A stretch of 10,870 nt of DNA. It comes from Verrucomicrobiota bacterium. Its GTDB lineage: Bacteria; Verrucomicrobiota; Verrucomicrobiia; Opitutales; Opitutaceae. Position 1 is the stretch's first letter. Each line of letters starts with the position of its first letter. The stretch spans positions 1-10,870 of the forward strand of contig JAEXPL010000108.1 in the NCBI GenBank assembly GCA_023446865.1. The letters run 5' to 3'. The position numbers and the translations under genes were made by a program. The notes beneath the pieces are model-generated. The model saw nothing but the letters and a program-made list of their open reading frames with translations. It was not told where the DNA came from and searched no databases. Below, piece by piece: positions 1 through 6,273 of the stretch.

Positions 1-90
1 CACCAGAACCAGACGCGCGCCCCCCCCGAGGTCGTCACCCGTCAAATGCCGCCACCCAGCCTGCGTCCACAGTCGCTGCTCGATTCTCAT
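1..90 (-). CDS. Probable FIST-domain sensory protein, N-terminus only
   Basis: The ATG at 90-88 opens a frame that stays open to the window edge, giving 30 codons that begin MRIEQRLWT and end ARLVLV. An early LWT...GW segment, a short variable stretch and then a hydrophobic ARLVLV strand is the usual start of FIST-domain proteins, which are soluble ligand-sensing proteins often found near histidine kinases and chemotaxis genes. An AAGGG Shine-Dalgarno-like sequence lies about 9 bases upstream, which supports this start. The gene is on the same strand as the Amt gene but 208 bp downstream of it, so co-transcription is uncertain. I see no clear promoter or terminator in 91-298. The identification rests on a short N-terminus only; any protein with a similar first beta strand would look alike. 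Confidence 0.5.
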   Translation of the reverse strand, partial: MRIEQRLWTQAGWRHLTGDDLGGGARLVLV

Positions 91-298
91 GGGATTTGCC
101 CTTGATCAAAGCCGGACCGGATGGAAACGCGAGTTGCTTTCACCACATCCCGGTTGCCGGATCGACCAACCGAGTACAACAGGACCGCCGAGGATTGCCC
201 CGGGGCGATGGCCGAGTCCCCCTGGCCGCCGTGCCCCGGGGGCAGGATACAGTACACCCGAACGGGTACGCTGACGCAGCCATGCGCCGCCGTTGACC

Positions 299-1744
299 TC
301 AGTCGAGGATATAGCCTTCTTCCCCGTGTTCAGCCACATCGAGACCGGCGCGCTCGATCTCGGGATCGACGCGCAATCCGCCCACGAGCCAGCCGGTGAT
401 CTTGGCCAGCACGAACGTCGCCAACACCGACCAGCAGAGGACCAACCCGCCCGCCTTGAGCTGCTCAATCCAGAGACTGCGACCGACCAGTCCGGCGATC
501 GGGCCGACCCCGAGGTTCGGATTTGCCGCCGTGGTCGCGAACACGCCGGCAAGGATGGTGCCGATCGTGCCGCCCACGGCGGGCACGCCGAAGGTGTCGA
601 GCGAGTCGTCGTAGCCGAACTTCGCCTGGAGGCTGTTGCAGGCGAAGAACGGCGCCGCACCGGCGACGAGGCCGATCAACACGGCACTGCCCGCGGTGAC
701 GAAGCCGCTCGCCGGGGTGATCGTTGCCAGACCGGCGACCGCGCCGGAGCAGAAGCCGAGCACGCTGGGCTTGCCGCGCAGCAGGTATTCGAGTGCCGGC
801 CACATGAAACAGCCCGCGCCGGCGGCGAGGGTCGTGGTGACGAAGGCGTTGACCGCCACCCCGTCGGCGGCGACGGCGCTGCCGGCGTTGAAGCCGTACC
901 AACCGGCCCAGAGCATGCCCGTGCCGACCATACAAAAGACCATGCTGTGCGGCGGCATGTGCTCCTTGCCGTGGCCGCGGCGGCGGCCGAGAATCACGCA
1001 GAGCGCGAGCGCACTCCAGCCCGAGGTCATGTGCACAACAATGCCGCCGGCGAAGTCGATGGCCTTGATGGCCGCGTCGGGATTGAAGAGGCCGTTCATC
1101 CAGCCGCCGGCGCCCCAGACCATGTGCGCGACGGGGAAATAGACGACGAAGAGCCAGAGCACGCTGAAAAGCATCACGGCCTTGAACTTCATGCGCTCGG
1201 CGATCGCGCCGATGGTGAGCGCCGGCGTGATGATCGCGAACATCAGCTGGTAGATCGCAAAGAGGTTGTGGGAGACCCATTGCGAATAGTCGGGATTCGG
1301 CGCGATGCCGACCCCGGCCAACAACACGTGGTCAAGCCCCCCAAGCACAGCATTGCCGCGGCCGAAGGCGAGCGAGTAGCCACAGGCCCACCAGAGGATG
1401 GTGACAACACCAGCCAGCCCGAGGCATTGCGCGAGGATCGAGAGTACGTTCTTGCGACGCACCAGGCCGCCGTAAAACAGCGCGAGGCCGGGCAACGTCA
1501 TGAAGAGCACCAAGGCGGCGCTGGTCATCATCCACGCGTTATGGCCCGGGCCGGGGCCCGCGACCCGCGATTGGGCGACGCCGTCGCTCGCCCGCGGGGC
1601 GTTGTTGATGTAGGCCTCGACGTCGCCGAGGCGCTGTTCGAAGTTGGCCGGAGGCAAGGCCGCCGACGCGTCGTTCGCCGCCACGAGAGCGGGCGTGAGG
1701 AGACAGCCGGCCGCAACAGCCAGCGTGAGCAGGAGGGACTTCAT
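299..1744 (-). CDS. amt: Ammonium transporter (Amt/Mep/Rh family) with altered pore dyad
   Basis: This 481-residue inner-membrane channel belongs to the Amt family, which moves ammonium into the cell. The start at 1744 gives a typical cleavable signal peptide (MKSLLLTLAVAAG..., cleavage near ALVAAND), as in AmtB; an upstream GTG at 1816 would add an arginine-rich leader and is unlikely. A hydrophilic extension of about 45 residues (FEQRLGDVEAYINN) precedes the first membrane helix at NAWMMTSAALVLFMTL. About eleven hydrophobic helices follow. Family signatures are clear: LFYGGLVRRKNVLS, DFAGGIVVHMTSG and GWYGFNAGSA. With a constant offset of 70, D230, H238, W282, F285 and S289 match E. coli AmtB D160, H168, W212, F215 and S219. 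The position matching the second pore histidine, H318, is Pro388 (FGVPAVGG). No glnK-like gene lies beside it. It ends with a charged cytoplasmic tail. Confidence 0.96.
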   Translation of the reverse strand: MKSLLLTLAVAAGCLLTPALVAANDASAALPPANFEQRLGDVEAYINNAPRASDGVAQSRVAGPGPGHNAWMMTSAALVLFMTLPGLALFYGGLVRRKNVLSILAQCLGLAGVVTILWWACGYSLAFGRGNAVLGGLDHVLLAGVGIAPNPDYSQWVSHNLFAIYQLMFAIITPALTIGAIAERMKFKAVMLFSVLWLFVVYFPVAHMVWGAGGWMNGLFNPDAAIKAIDFAGGIVVHMTSGWSALALCVILGRRRGHGKEHMPPHSMVFCMVGTGMLWAGWYGFNAGSAVAADGVAVNAFVTTTLAAGAGCFMWPALEYLLRGKPSVLGFCSGAVAGLATITPASGFVTAGSAVLIGLVAGAAPFFACNSLQAKFGYDDSLDTFGVPAVGGTIGTILAGVFATTAANPNLGVGPIAGLVGRSLWIEQLKAGGLVLCWSVLATFVLAKITGWLVGGLRVDPEIERAGLDVAEHGEEGYILD

Positions 1745-2127
1745 GGGTGGGACTGGAAGCCGGCGTGCCCGGCGCCTGTCCGGTCGGGCCACCGTAAGGG
1801 GACGGCAGCGCACCACGAAGCCGAGCCGGACCCGTCGAAAACGACAGGCGCCAGTTCAAACGCCGCAGCGACCGGTCGGCGCAAGACGACCAGCGTGAGA
1901 CAACAATGGAGGCCTCGAATGAGCCGGTTTCATGCCGACTCCGCCGGTATTTTTTGGGGCCTAGAACCCGCGAGAAAGCGTTCACGAGCCGGCCCTTGGT
2001 ACGCACCGCGAAAGGCCCACTGCAGATCACGCGACACGGAAGGCGTCCCACGTGCTCCTCGGTTTTTTCAGCCCCTCCCCCATCCGCCCCCATCTTCCGC
2101 GCCAAAGCAGAAAGCTACGGACCACCA
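1745..2127. other. Intergenic stretch upstream of amt, no gene seen
   Basis: These 383 bp separate the amt start from the small membrane-protein gene. Open frames crossing it on either strand have arginine/proline-rich shadow composition and no recognisable domain. Any amt promoter and nitrogen control site should lie here. I looked on the minus strand for a sigma-54 pattern (GG and GC about 10 bases apart in a TGGCAC/TTGC context) and for a sigma-70 pair and found no convincing match. A run of C tracts at about 2076-2098 (G tracts on the minus strand) lies just downstream of the small gene. I found no intrinsic terminator with a T tract. Confidence 0.5.
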
Positions 2128-2376
2128 CTATGGCTTCGCTTTCAGCCGTCTCTTCCTTCGCAGATACGGCACGACCCATAGCGCGATCGAGCTCCAGAAG
2201 GACACAAACGAAACCCCGAGCGCCACATTGCTTGCGAGCTTCAGCTCCGGCTGATCCACCGGCCCCGTGCCCGATGCCCAACCCAAAAATAGCGAGAAGT
2301 AGAAAGCAGCTACCGCTAGCATCAACAGCAAGAAGGTGGCTCCGATCTTCGCGATGCCTTTCGTATCTCGCGTCAT
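2128..2376 (-). CDS. Small two-helix membrane protein of unknown function
   Basis: The protein has 82 residues if translated from the ATG at 2376. I chose that start because a GGGGGAG Shine-Dalgarno sits 5 bases before it; an ATG directly before it (2379) and a TTG at 2394 are alternatives. After a short basic N-terminus (MTRDTKGIAKIG) there is a hydrophobic helix at about residues 11-32 (ATFLLLMLAVAAFYFSLFLG), a polar loop, and a second helix at about 48-70 (NVALGVSFVSFWSSIALWVV). The C-terminus is strongly basic (LRRKRRLKAKP). The positive charges suggest both ends are cytoplasmic and the loop periplasmic. It begins 48 bp after the response-regulator stop on the same strand and could be read through from it. 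I do not recognise a family. Confidence 0.72.
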   Translation of the reverse strand: MTRDTKGIAKIGATFLLLMLAVAAFYFSLFLGWASGTGPVDQPELKLASNVALGVSFVSFWSSIALWVVPYLRRKRRLKAKP

Positions 2377-2424
2377 CATCGCTCCCCCGAACAACCGCTT
2401 ATCCTACGGGCGAAAGCCCCTCGC

Positions 2425-3912
2425 CTACTCGCCTTCGTCCTGGCCGATGAGGGCGACGGCGACGCCCTGCTCGCGGTAGAGGTTCAGTTTGTTGCGCAGC
2501 GTGCGGATGCTGATCTTGAGAATCGCGGCGGCCTGGGTGCGGTTGCCGCTGGTCTTCTTCAGCGCGTCGAGGATGTGCCGCTGTTCGAGGTCGTCGAGGG
2601 AGAGGAAGGCATCGTCCACCGCGGGAGCGGCCGCTACCGCAGCCGGCAGCACGGGGGCAGGCGGCGGCGCGGCGGGAGCAACCGAAGCGCCGGCCAAAGG
2701 TTCGACGGAGGCAACGACTGGTGCGGGCGCCACGACCGGGGCCTTCTCGGCCAGAACGGGAAGATTGAGGAGGCTGGGCGGAATCGGGCGGCCGGGCTCA
2801 GCAAGGATCACGGCGCGCTCGACGGTATTCTGCAGCTCGCGCACGTTGCCCGGCCAGTTGTATCCGCGAATCGAGGCGGCGGAGGCCTCCGTCCAACCCG
2901 CCGACTTCATGCCGTGCTTGCGCGAGTAGCGTTTGAGGAACGCGTCGGCGAGGAGCACCACGTCATCGCCCCGGTCGCGCAACGGCGGCACGTGGATCGG
3001 GAAGACGTTGAGCCGGTAGTAGAGATCCTGGCGGAATTTGCCCTCGGTGACGGACTGCAGGAGGTCGCGGTTGGACGTCGCCAGAATACGGACATTGCAC
3101 TTGATGGTCTTGTTGCCACCCACCCGCTCGAACTCCTTTTCCTGGAGCACGCGCAGGAGCTTGGCCTGAAGGTGCAGCGGGATCTCGCTGATCTCGTCGA
3201 GGAGAAGCGTGCCGCCGTTGGCCAGTTCGAAGCGGCCTTCACGCCGGTCGGTGGCGCCGGTGAACGCGCCGCGCTCGTGCCCGAAGAACTCGCTCTCCAT
3301 GAGGTTCTCGCTCACCGCGGCGCAGTTGACCTTGATGAACGGCGCGCTCTTGCGCGGGCTGTTGCGGTAAAGTTCGCGCGCGACCATCTCCTTGCCCGTG
3401 CCGCTCTCGCCGGTGAGGAGCACGGTCGCATCGGTCGGGGCCACCTTGAGGATGAGCTGCCGGAGGCGGCGCATGACCGGACTGTCGCCGAGCAGGTCGC
3501 CCTCGTCGCCGCTCTCGCTGAGGATGCGGTTGACCTTCACCAACTGGCCGAATGACTCGGCCTTCTTCACCAACACCTCGATGATGTCGGGCGTGAAGGG
3601 CTTGAGGAGGTAGTCGAACGCCCCGGCGCGCATGCAGGAGACGGCCGACTCGATCGAGCCGTAGCCGGTCATCATGACGACCAGCGGCGGTTCGGTGGCG
3701 GTCATGATCCGCTCGAGAAAGTCCTGGCCGCTGCCGTCGGGCAGGCGGACGTCGCAAAAGATCAGGTCGTATCTCTCGCGAGCGAGCGTGGCCTCGGCTT
3801 CGGAAAGGTTTCCGGCCGTGGCGACGGAGAAGCGCTTCTTGGGGAGGATCTCGCGGAGCGCTTTGCAGACGATCGGCTCGTCGTCGATAATGAGAATCTT
3901 TTCCAGCGACAT
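2425..3912 (-). CDS. Sigma-54-dependent response regulator, NtrC class
   Basis: This complete 495-residue activator has three domains. The receiver (about 1-120) carries acidic pocket D10-D11, phosphoacceptor D54 (FCDVRLPDG) and the later MTGYGS and LLKPF motifs. The AAA+ domain (about 145-384) has Walker A GESGTGKE with K174, the sigma-54 contact loop GAFTGA at 215-220, Walker B LLLDEIS with D239-E240, and a LRDRGDDV arginine-finger region. A Fis-type helix-turn-helix lies at about 443-485 (NRTQAAAILKISIRTLRNKL). A 48-residue Ala/Pro/Val-rich linker separates ATPase and DNA-binding domain. The start MSLEKILIIDDE at 3912 fits the family; an in-frame extension to 3996 has no receiver character. 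Such proteins open sigma-54 promoters after phosphorylation. There is no adjacent simple kinase; the hybrid kinase at 6274-8253 could be a partner, but this is a guess. Flagellar FlgR/FleQ-type control is plausible from context. No Shine-Dalgarno or convincing promoter is visible. Confidence 0.95.
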   Translation of the reverse strand: MSLEKILIIDDEPIVCKALREILPKKRFSVATAGNLSEAEATLARERYDLIFCDVRLPDGSGQDFLERIMTATEPPLVVMMTGYGSIESAVSCMRAGAFDYLLKPFTPDIIEVLVKKAESFGQLVKVNRILSESGDEGDLLGDSPVMRRLRQLILKVAPTDATVLLTGESGTGKEMVARELYRNSPRKSAPFIKVNCAAVSENLMESEFFGHERGAFTGATDRREGRFELANGGTLLLDEISEIPLHLQAKLLRVLQEKEFERVGGNKTIKCNVRILATSNRDLLQSVTEGKFRQDLYYRLNVFPIHVPPLRDRGDDVVLLADAFLKRYSRKHGMKSAGWTEASAASIRGYNWPGNVRELQNTVERAVILAEPGRPIPPSLLNLPVLAEKAPVVAPAPVVASVEPLAGASVAPAAPPPAPVLPAAVAAAPAVDDAFLSLDDLEQRHILDALKKTSGNRTQAAAILKISIRTLRNKLNLYREQGVAVALIGQDEGE

Positions 3913-4025
3913 CGCTGCGCCAAGGTAGGGGCGCGATTCCGGCAAAGTCAAAGCCTCTGAAGCATACTTGCGCCGGCACCCGCCTTTTCGCGACACGAAC
4001 TCACGAACCCCACGCCGCCTGCCAC

Positions 4026-4057
4026 AAAAAAACGACGGCGCAGCGGGCGCCGTCGTT
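4026..4057 (-). terminator. Intrinsic terminator behind the flgM-like gene
   Basis: An 11-bp perfect stem (4031-4041 pairing with 4047-4057, five-base loop) is followed on the minus strand by a run of T (complement of the A run 4026-4032). It begins 25 bases after the stop codon of the FlgM-like gene. It separates that gene from the response regulator downstream, which therefore probably has its own promoter between about 3913 and 4025. Confidence 0.9.
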
Positions 4058-4082
4058 GCGAAAGAGGAGAAATGTGGCCGGA

Positions 4083-4370
4083 TCAGTCGGCTTCGTCGCC
4101 GGTGTCACCCGGCTGTGCGACGAGCAACTCCGCCAACCTGCGGACGATCGGCTCCGGTGGATAGCCCGGATCGGAGGCGAGCGACCGACCGAGTTCGACC
4201 ACGTCCGAACGAACCGCCGGCTGCTGATCCAGCGCCTGGCGCAGGCGGCCAAGAGAGTCGGCACTGAAACGATCGGTCTCCTCGGGTCCCCGTTGAGCCG
4301 GACGTGGCACGGCGACGGGAATACCGCCGATGTGGGGAGTGGAACCGGTGCGGTTGGTGGAATTGATCAT
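4083..4370 (-). CDS. flgM: FlgM-like anti-sigma-28 factor
   Basis: This 95-residue protein is close to the usual FlgM length of about 90-100. FlgM binds and holds the flagellar sigma factor FliA (sigma-28) until the hook is complete, then leaves through the flagellar export channel. The N-terminal 35 residues are low in predicted structure (MINSTNRTGSTPHIGG), as expected of an exported unfolded protein. The C-terminal half follows the FlgM pattern: a first helix SADSLGRLRQAL (36-47), then VRSDVVELGRSLAS (53-66), a G-Y turn at 69-70, P-E, and a closing IVRRLAELL helix (75-83). A near-perfect sigma-28 promoter lies upstream and a terminator behind, so it is probably transcribed alone in a feedback loop typical of flgM. 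Sequence similarity is modest, but pattern, length and promoter agree. No flagellar structural gene is in the window. Confidence 0.78.
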   Translation of the reverse strand: MINSTNRTGSTPHIGGIPVAVPRPAQRGPEETDRFSADSLGRLRQALDQQPAVRSDVVELGRSLASDPGYPPEPIVRRLAELLVAQPGDTGDEAD

Positions 4371-4410
4371 GATGTTGGGTGCTTTCTAGTACGGAGAGAC
4401 CGCACAGATT

Positions 4411-5169
4411 TCAATCGGCCCGAGTCTGCGGAACTTTAGCGGGCACCGGGGGCGGACGCCCCGGCAAACAGCTGCAAAGGTCGGTAAATACATAGGCGGC
4501 AAAGCGCCGCGGACTCTGCAAACCCGCCGGCCCGACATCCACCGCATCGCGCCCACCGCCGGCGGCGTGGCGCCGGGCCGAGTTGGCTACGGCCGGCACG
4601 CGCGCGTCGTAGAGGGTGTCAAACGCCCACAGCACCGCATGCGTCGCATCGCCACTGACCAACTTCGCGCGCACCCCGAGCGCCAGCGGTGCGTATGGCT
4701 GGTAGTGCGTGACCTCCACGAACAGCACCGCATCGGGCGCGTGCTCCCGCGCGATCCGCTCAAACAGTCCGGCCGGCAGCGGCTCGGTGGACTTCACCGT
4801 CGCCCGCCCTCCGACCGCGCATAAAAGACCGCTGTCCACCGCGACGACCTCGAACCGCGCCGTCGCCAGCAGCGCCGCCGTCAAAGCCTCCCGGAGCGGT
4901 TCCGCGCTCTCGGCCGAGAGGCCGTCCACACCGGCCAGCGGCAACACCGCGACGCGCCGAACTTCGGCGGGCATGATCGAGACGCCGTTGAAATTCGTGG
5001 GCCGGAAGAACGGCCCCCCACGCCAATCGACGGAGACGGTAGGCGTGGATTGGCAGCCGGTCGCCACCATCAGGACCGATACCGCTCCGAACGCCATGGC
5101 CAAGCTGGCACCGGCCAATCGGGAACGACAGGAGCTGGCTGCACGGTTGAACATCGGACGCACGCTCAT
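4411..5169 (-). CDS. Probable outer-membrane lipoprotein with VAVLPL motif
   Basis: From the ATG at 5169 this is 252 residues. The N-terminus has arginines, a hydrophobic stretch (LAMAFGAVSVLMVATGC) and a lipobox-like VATGC at Cys39, so a lipoprotein is likely; an inner ATG at 5154 would give a more normal signal length, and a TTG at 5196 with an AGGGA sequence before it is also possible. After the cysteine comes a short linker, then RRVAVLPLAG (71-80), then a helix SAEPLREALTAALLATARFEVV and later PDAVLFVEVTHYQPYAPLALGVRAKLVS. This order resembles the CsgG/LpoB/FlgO group of lipoproteins, where VAVLP is the first beta strand of a nucleotide-fold-like domain. Exact family is not certain. It lies head to head with the HDOD gene and directly upstream of flgM, so a FlgO-like flagellar role is possible. 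No promoter was identified for it. Confidence 0.8.
   Translation of the reverse strand: MSVRPMFNRAASSCRSRLAGASLAMAFGAVSVLMVATGCQSTPTVSVDWRGGPFFRPTNFNGVSIMPAEVRRVAVLPLAGVDGLSAESAEPLREALTAALLATARFEVVAVDSGLLCAVGGRATVKSTEPLPAGLFERIAREHAPDAVLFVEVTHYQPYAPLALGVRAKLVSGDATHAVLWAFDTLYDARVPAVANSARRHAAGGGRDAVDVGPAGLQSPRRFAAYVFTDLCSCLPGRPPPVPAKVPQTRAD
4412..4438 (-). promoter_or_regulatory. Sigma-28 (FliA) promoter of the flgM-like gene
   Basis: On the minus strand TAAA (4438-4435) is followed after exactly 15 bases by GCCGATTG (4419-4412). The enteric sigma-28 consensus is TAAA-N15-GCCGATAA, so all four -35 bases and six consecutive -10 bases match at the right spacing. Transcription would begin near 4404, about 34 bases before the ATG at 4370. 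The promoter lies in the final codons of the upstream lipoprotein gene, whose TGA overlaps its -10 end. Confidence 0.8.
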
Positions 5170-5256
5170 GCCGCCATCATCGGTCCCTTTTGGCAAAAGC
5201 TAAATCCCTATGCCAGCCCGGGGGAAACACCCTGCGCGGCACCGGCGTTTCACTCT

Positions 5257-5283
5257 TAAGAATCCCGCCCCGGCAACCGATAG
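5257..5283 (+). promoter_or_regulatory. Sigma-28-like promoter of the HDOD-kinase operon
   Basis: TAAG at 5257-5260 and ACCGATAG at 5276-5283 are separated by exactly 15 bases. Compared with TAAA-N15-GCCGATAA, three of four -35 bases and six of eight -10 bases agree, including the core CCGATA. The predicted start near 5291 would leave a leader of about 50 bases before the HDOD ATG at 5341. It is weaker than the flgM-like promoter, but the spacing is exact and the site lies in the only non-coding gap before a four-gene unit. Confidence 0.6.
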
Positions 5284-5340
5284 CTTCCGGCAGCGCGCAG
5301 CGGTTCCGGCTCGCTTGCGTGTAACAACTTTTTTCCACCG

Positions 5341-6255
5341 ATGTCCGCCTCTCCCGCACCAACCAGCCGCCGCTATACCGACGAGGAACTCGATCGGCGG
5401 ATCGAAGGCTGCCCCAAGCTCGCTTCGCTCAAGAGCATCAACCGCGCACTGACCGAATTGGTAAACTCCGAACAGGGGCTCAACTCGCAGATCGCCGAAA
5501 TCATCCGCCGCGATCCGTCGCTCACCGCCCGTCTGCTGCGCCTCGTCAACTCCGTCTACTTCGGCCTCGCCACCAAGGTGAACAACATCGAGGAAGCGGT
5601 CTTCTTCCTCGGCCTGCGCCAGATCCGCGAACTCGCCACCGCGACACCCGTCATCGAGGAACTCGAGAAGCTGCACCGTAACTGGCCCACCGTAAACTGG
5701 AAGGACCTGTGGAAGCACAGCATCGGCTCCGCGATCATGACCCGCGAGATCCTCGCCACCACCAGCCTGATGATCGACGACGACACCGACTACATCGTCG
5801 GCCTCCTGCACAACGTCGGCAAAGTCGTCATCGCCTACGCCTTTCCCGAGGAGTTCAAGGAACTCCTGGCCTTCCAGGGCCGCAGCCCGACAGAAGTGGT
5901 CGCCTTCGAGCGCGAACTCCTCGGTCGCGACCACGGCCAGATCGGCGCCCGGTACCTGCAATGCCACCGCCTCTCCGCCGAGATCGTCGAGAGCGTGCAG
6001 TTCCACAACTCCCCGGAACGCGCCCCGCACCACTCGCTGCTCGCCAGCGCTGTCCAACTCGCCGACCGGCTCGTCTGCTACGCGGGCATCCCCGGTGGCC
6101 TGGAGAACATCCCGCCCCCCGAAACTGACTCGTGGCTCGAACTCGACGGCTGGAAGATCCTCTTCGGCTCCAGCGAACGCGAGACCACCCTCGCCCGGGC
6201 CTCCATCCTCAACAAGCTGCAACGTCTCCCCGGTCTGCTCCAAGGTCTCGTCTGA
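5341..6255 (+). CDS. HDOD-domain signalling protein
   Basis: This 304-residue soluble protein has an HDOD domain over most of its N-terminal 220 residues. Typical blocks are an early LASLKSINRALTEL, then AEIIRRDPSLTARLLRLVNS and the VNNIEEAVFFLGLRQIREL block. The degenerate catalytic motif is GLLHNVGKVV: His157 is followed by Asn instead of the Asp found in active HD phosphohydrolases. HDOD proteins are therefore thought to be non-enzymatic partners or regulators in two-component, chemotaxis and motility circuits. The C-terminal 80 residues (ENIPPPETDSWLELDGW...) hold no domain I recognise. The ATG at 5341 is the first possible start and has no Shine-Dalgarno. The hybrid kinase starts 18 bp after its stop, which suggests they act in one pathway. 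A sigma-28-like promoter precedes it. Confidence 0.94.
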   Translation: MSASPAPTSRRYTDEELDRRIEGCPKLASLKSINRALTELVNSEQGLNSQIAEIIRRDPSLTARLLRLVNSVYFGLATKVNNIEEAVFFLGLRQIRELATATPVIEELEKLHRNWPTVNWKDLWKHSIGSAIMTREILATTSLMIDDDTDYIVGLLHNVGKVVIAYAFPEEFKELLAFQGRSPTEVVAFERELLGRDHGQIGARYLQCHRLSAEIVESVQFHNSPERAPHHSLLASAVQLADRLVCYAGIPGGLENIPPPETDSWLELDGWKILFGSSERETTLARASILNKLQRLPGLLQGLV

Positions 6256-6273
6256 CGGTTCACGCCTCCCATC

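Noticed and set aside
250..275. ACCCG-AA-CGGGT inverted repeat downstream of amt
   Set aside because: A 5-bp stem with a 2-base loop and no T tract; no support as a terminator or operator.
2076..2098. C-tract cluster that could form a G-quadruplex on the minus strand
   Set aside because: Only three strong tracts are present, so a stable four-stranded form is doubtful; common by chance in GC-rich DNA.
293..2254. 653-codon open frame on the plus strand
   Set aside because: It lies opposite the well-supported Amt gene, with His/Arg/Asp/Glu-rich composition typical of an antisense frame in GC-rich DNA and no recognisable domain.
2404..2420. Small GGGC-GAAA-GCCC hairpin between the response regulator and the small membrane gene
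   Set aside because: A four-base-pair stem with no T tract on the minus strand is too weak to be called a terminator.
5169..5230. TGGCAT...TTAGC as a sigma-54 promoter for the lipoprotein gene
   Set aside because: The GG and GC elements are 12 bases apart instead of 10 and the TGGCAC/TTGC bases match poorly.
5200..6243. 347-codon open frame on the minus strand
   Set aside because: It is antisense to the HDOD gene and runs through the promoter gap; composition is that of a shadow frame.
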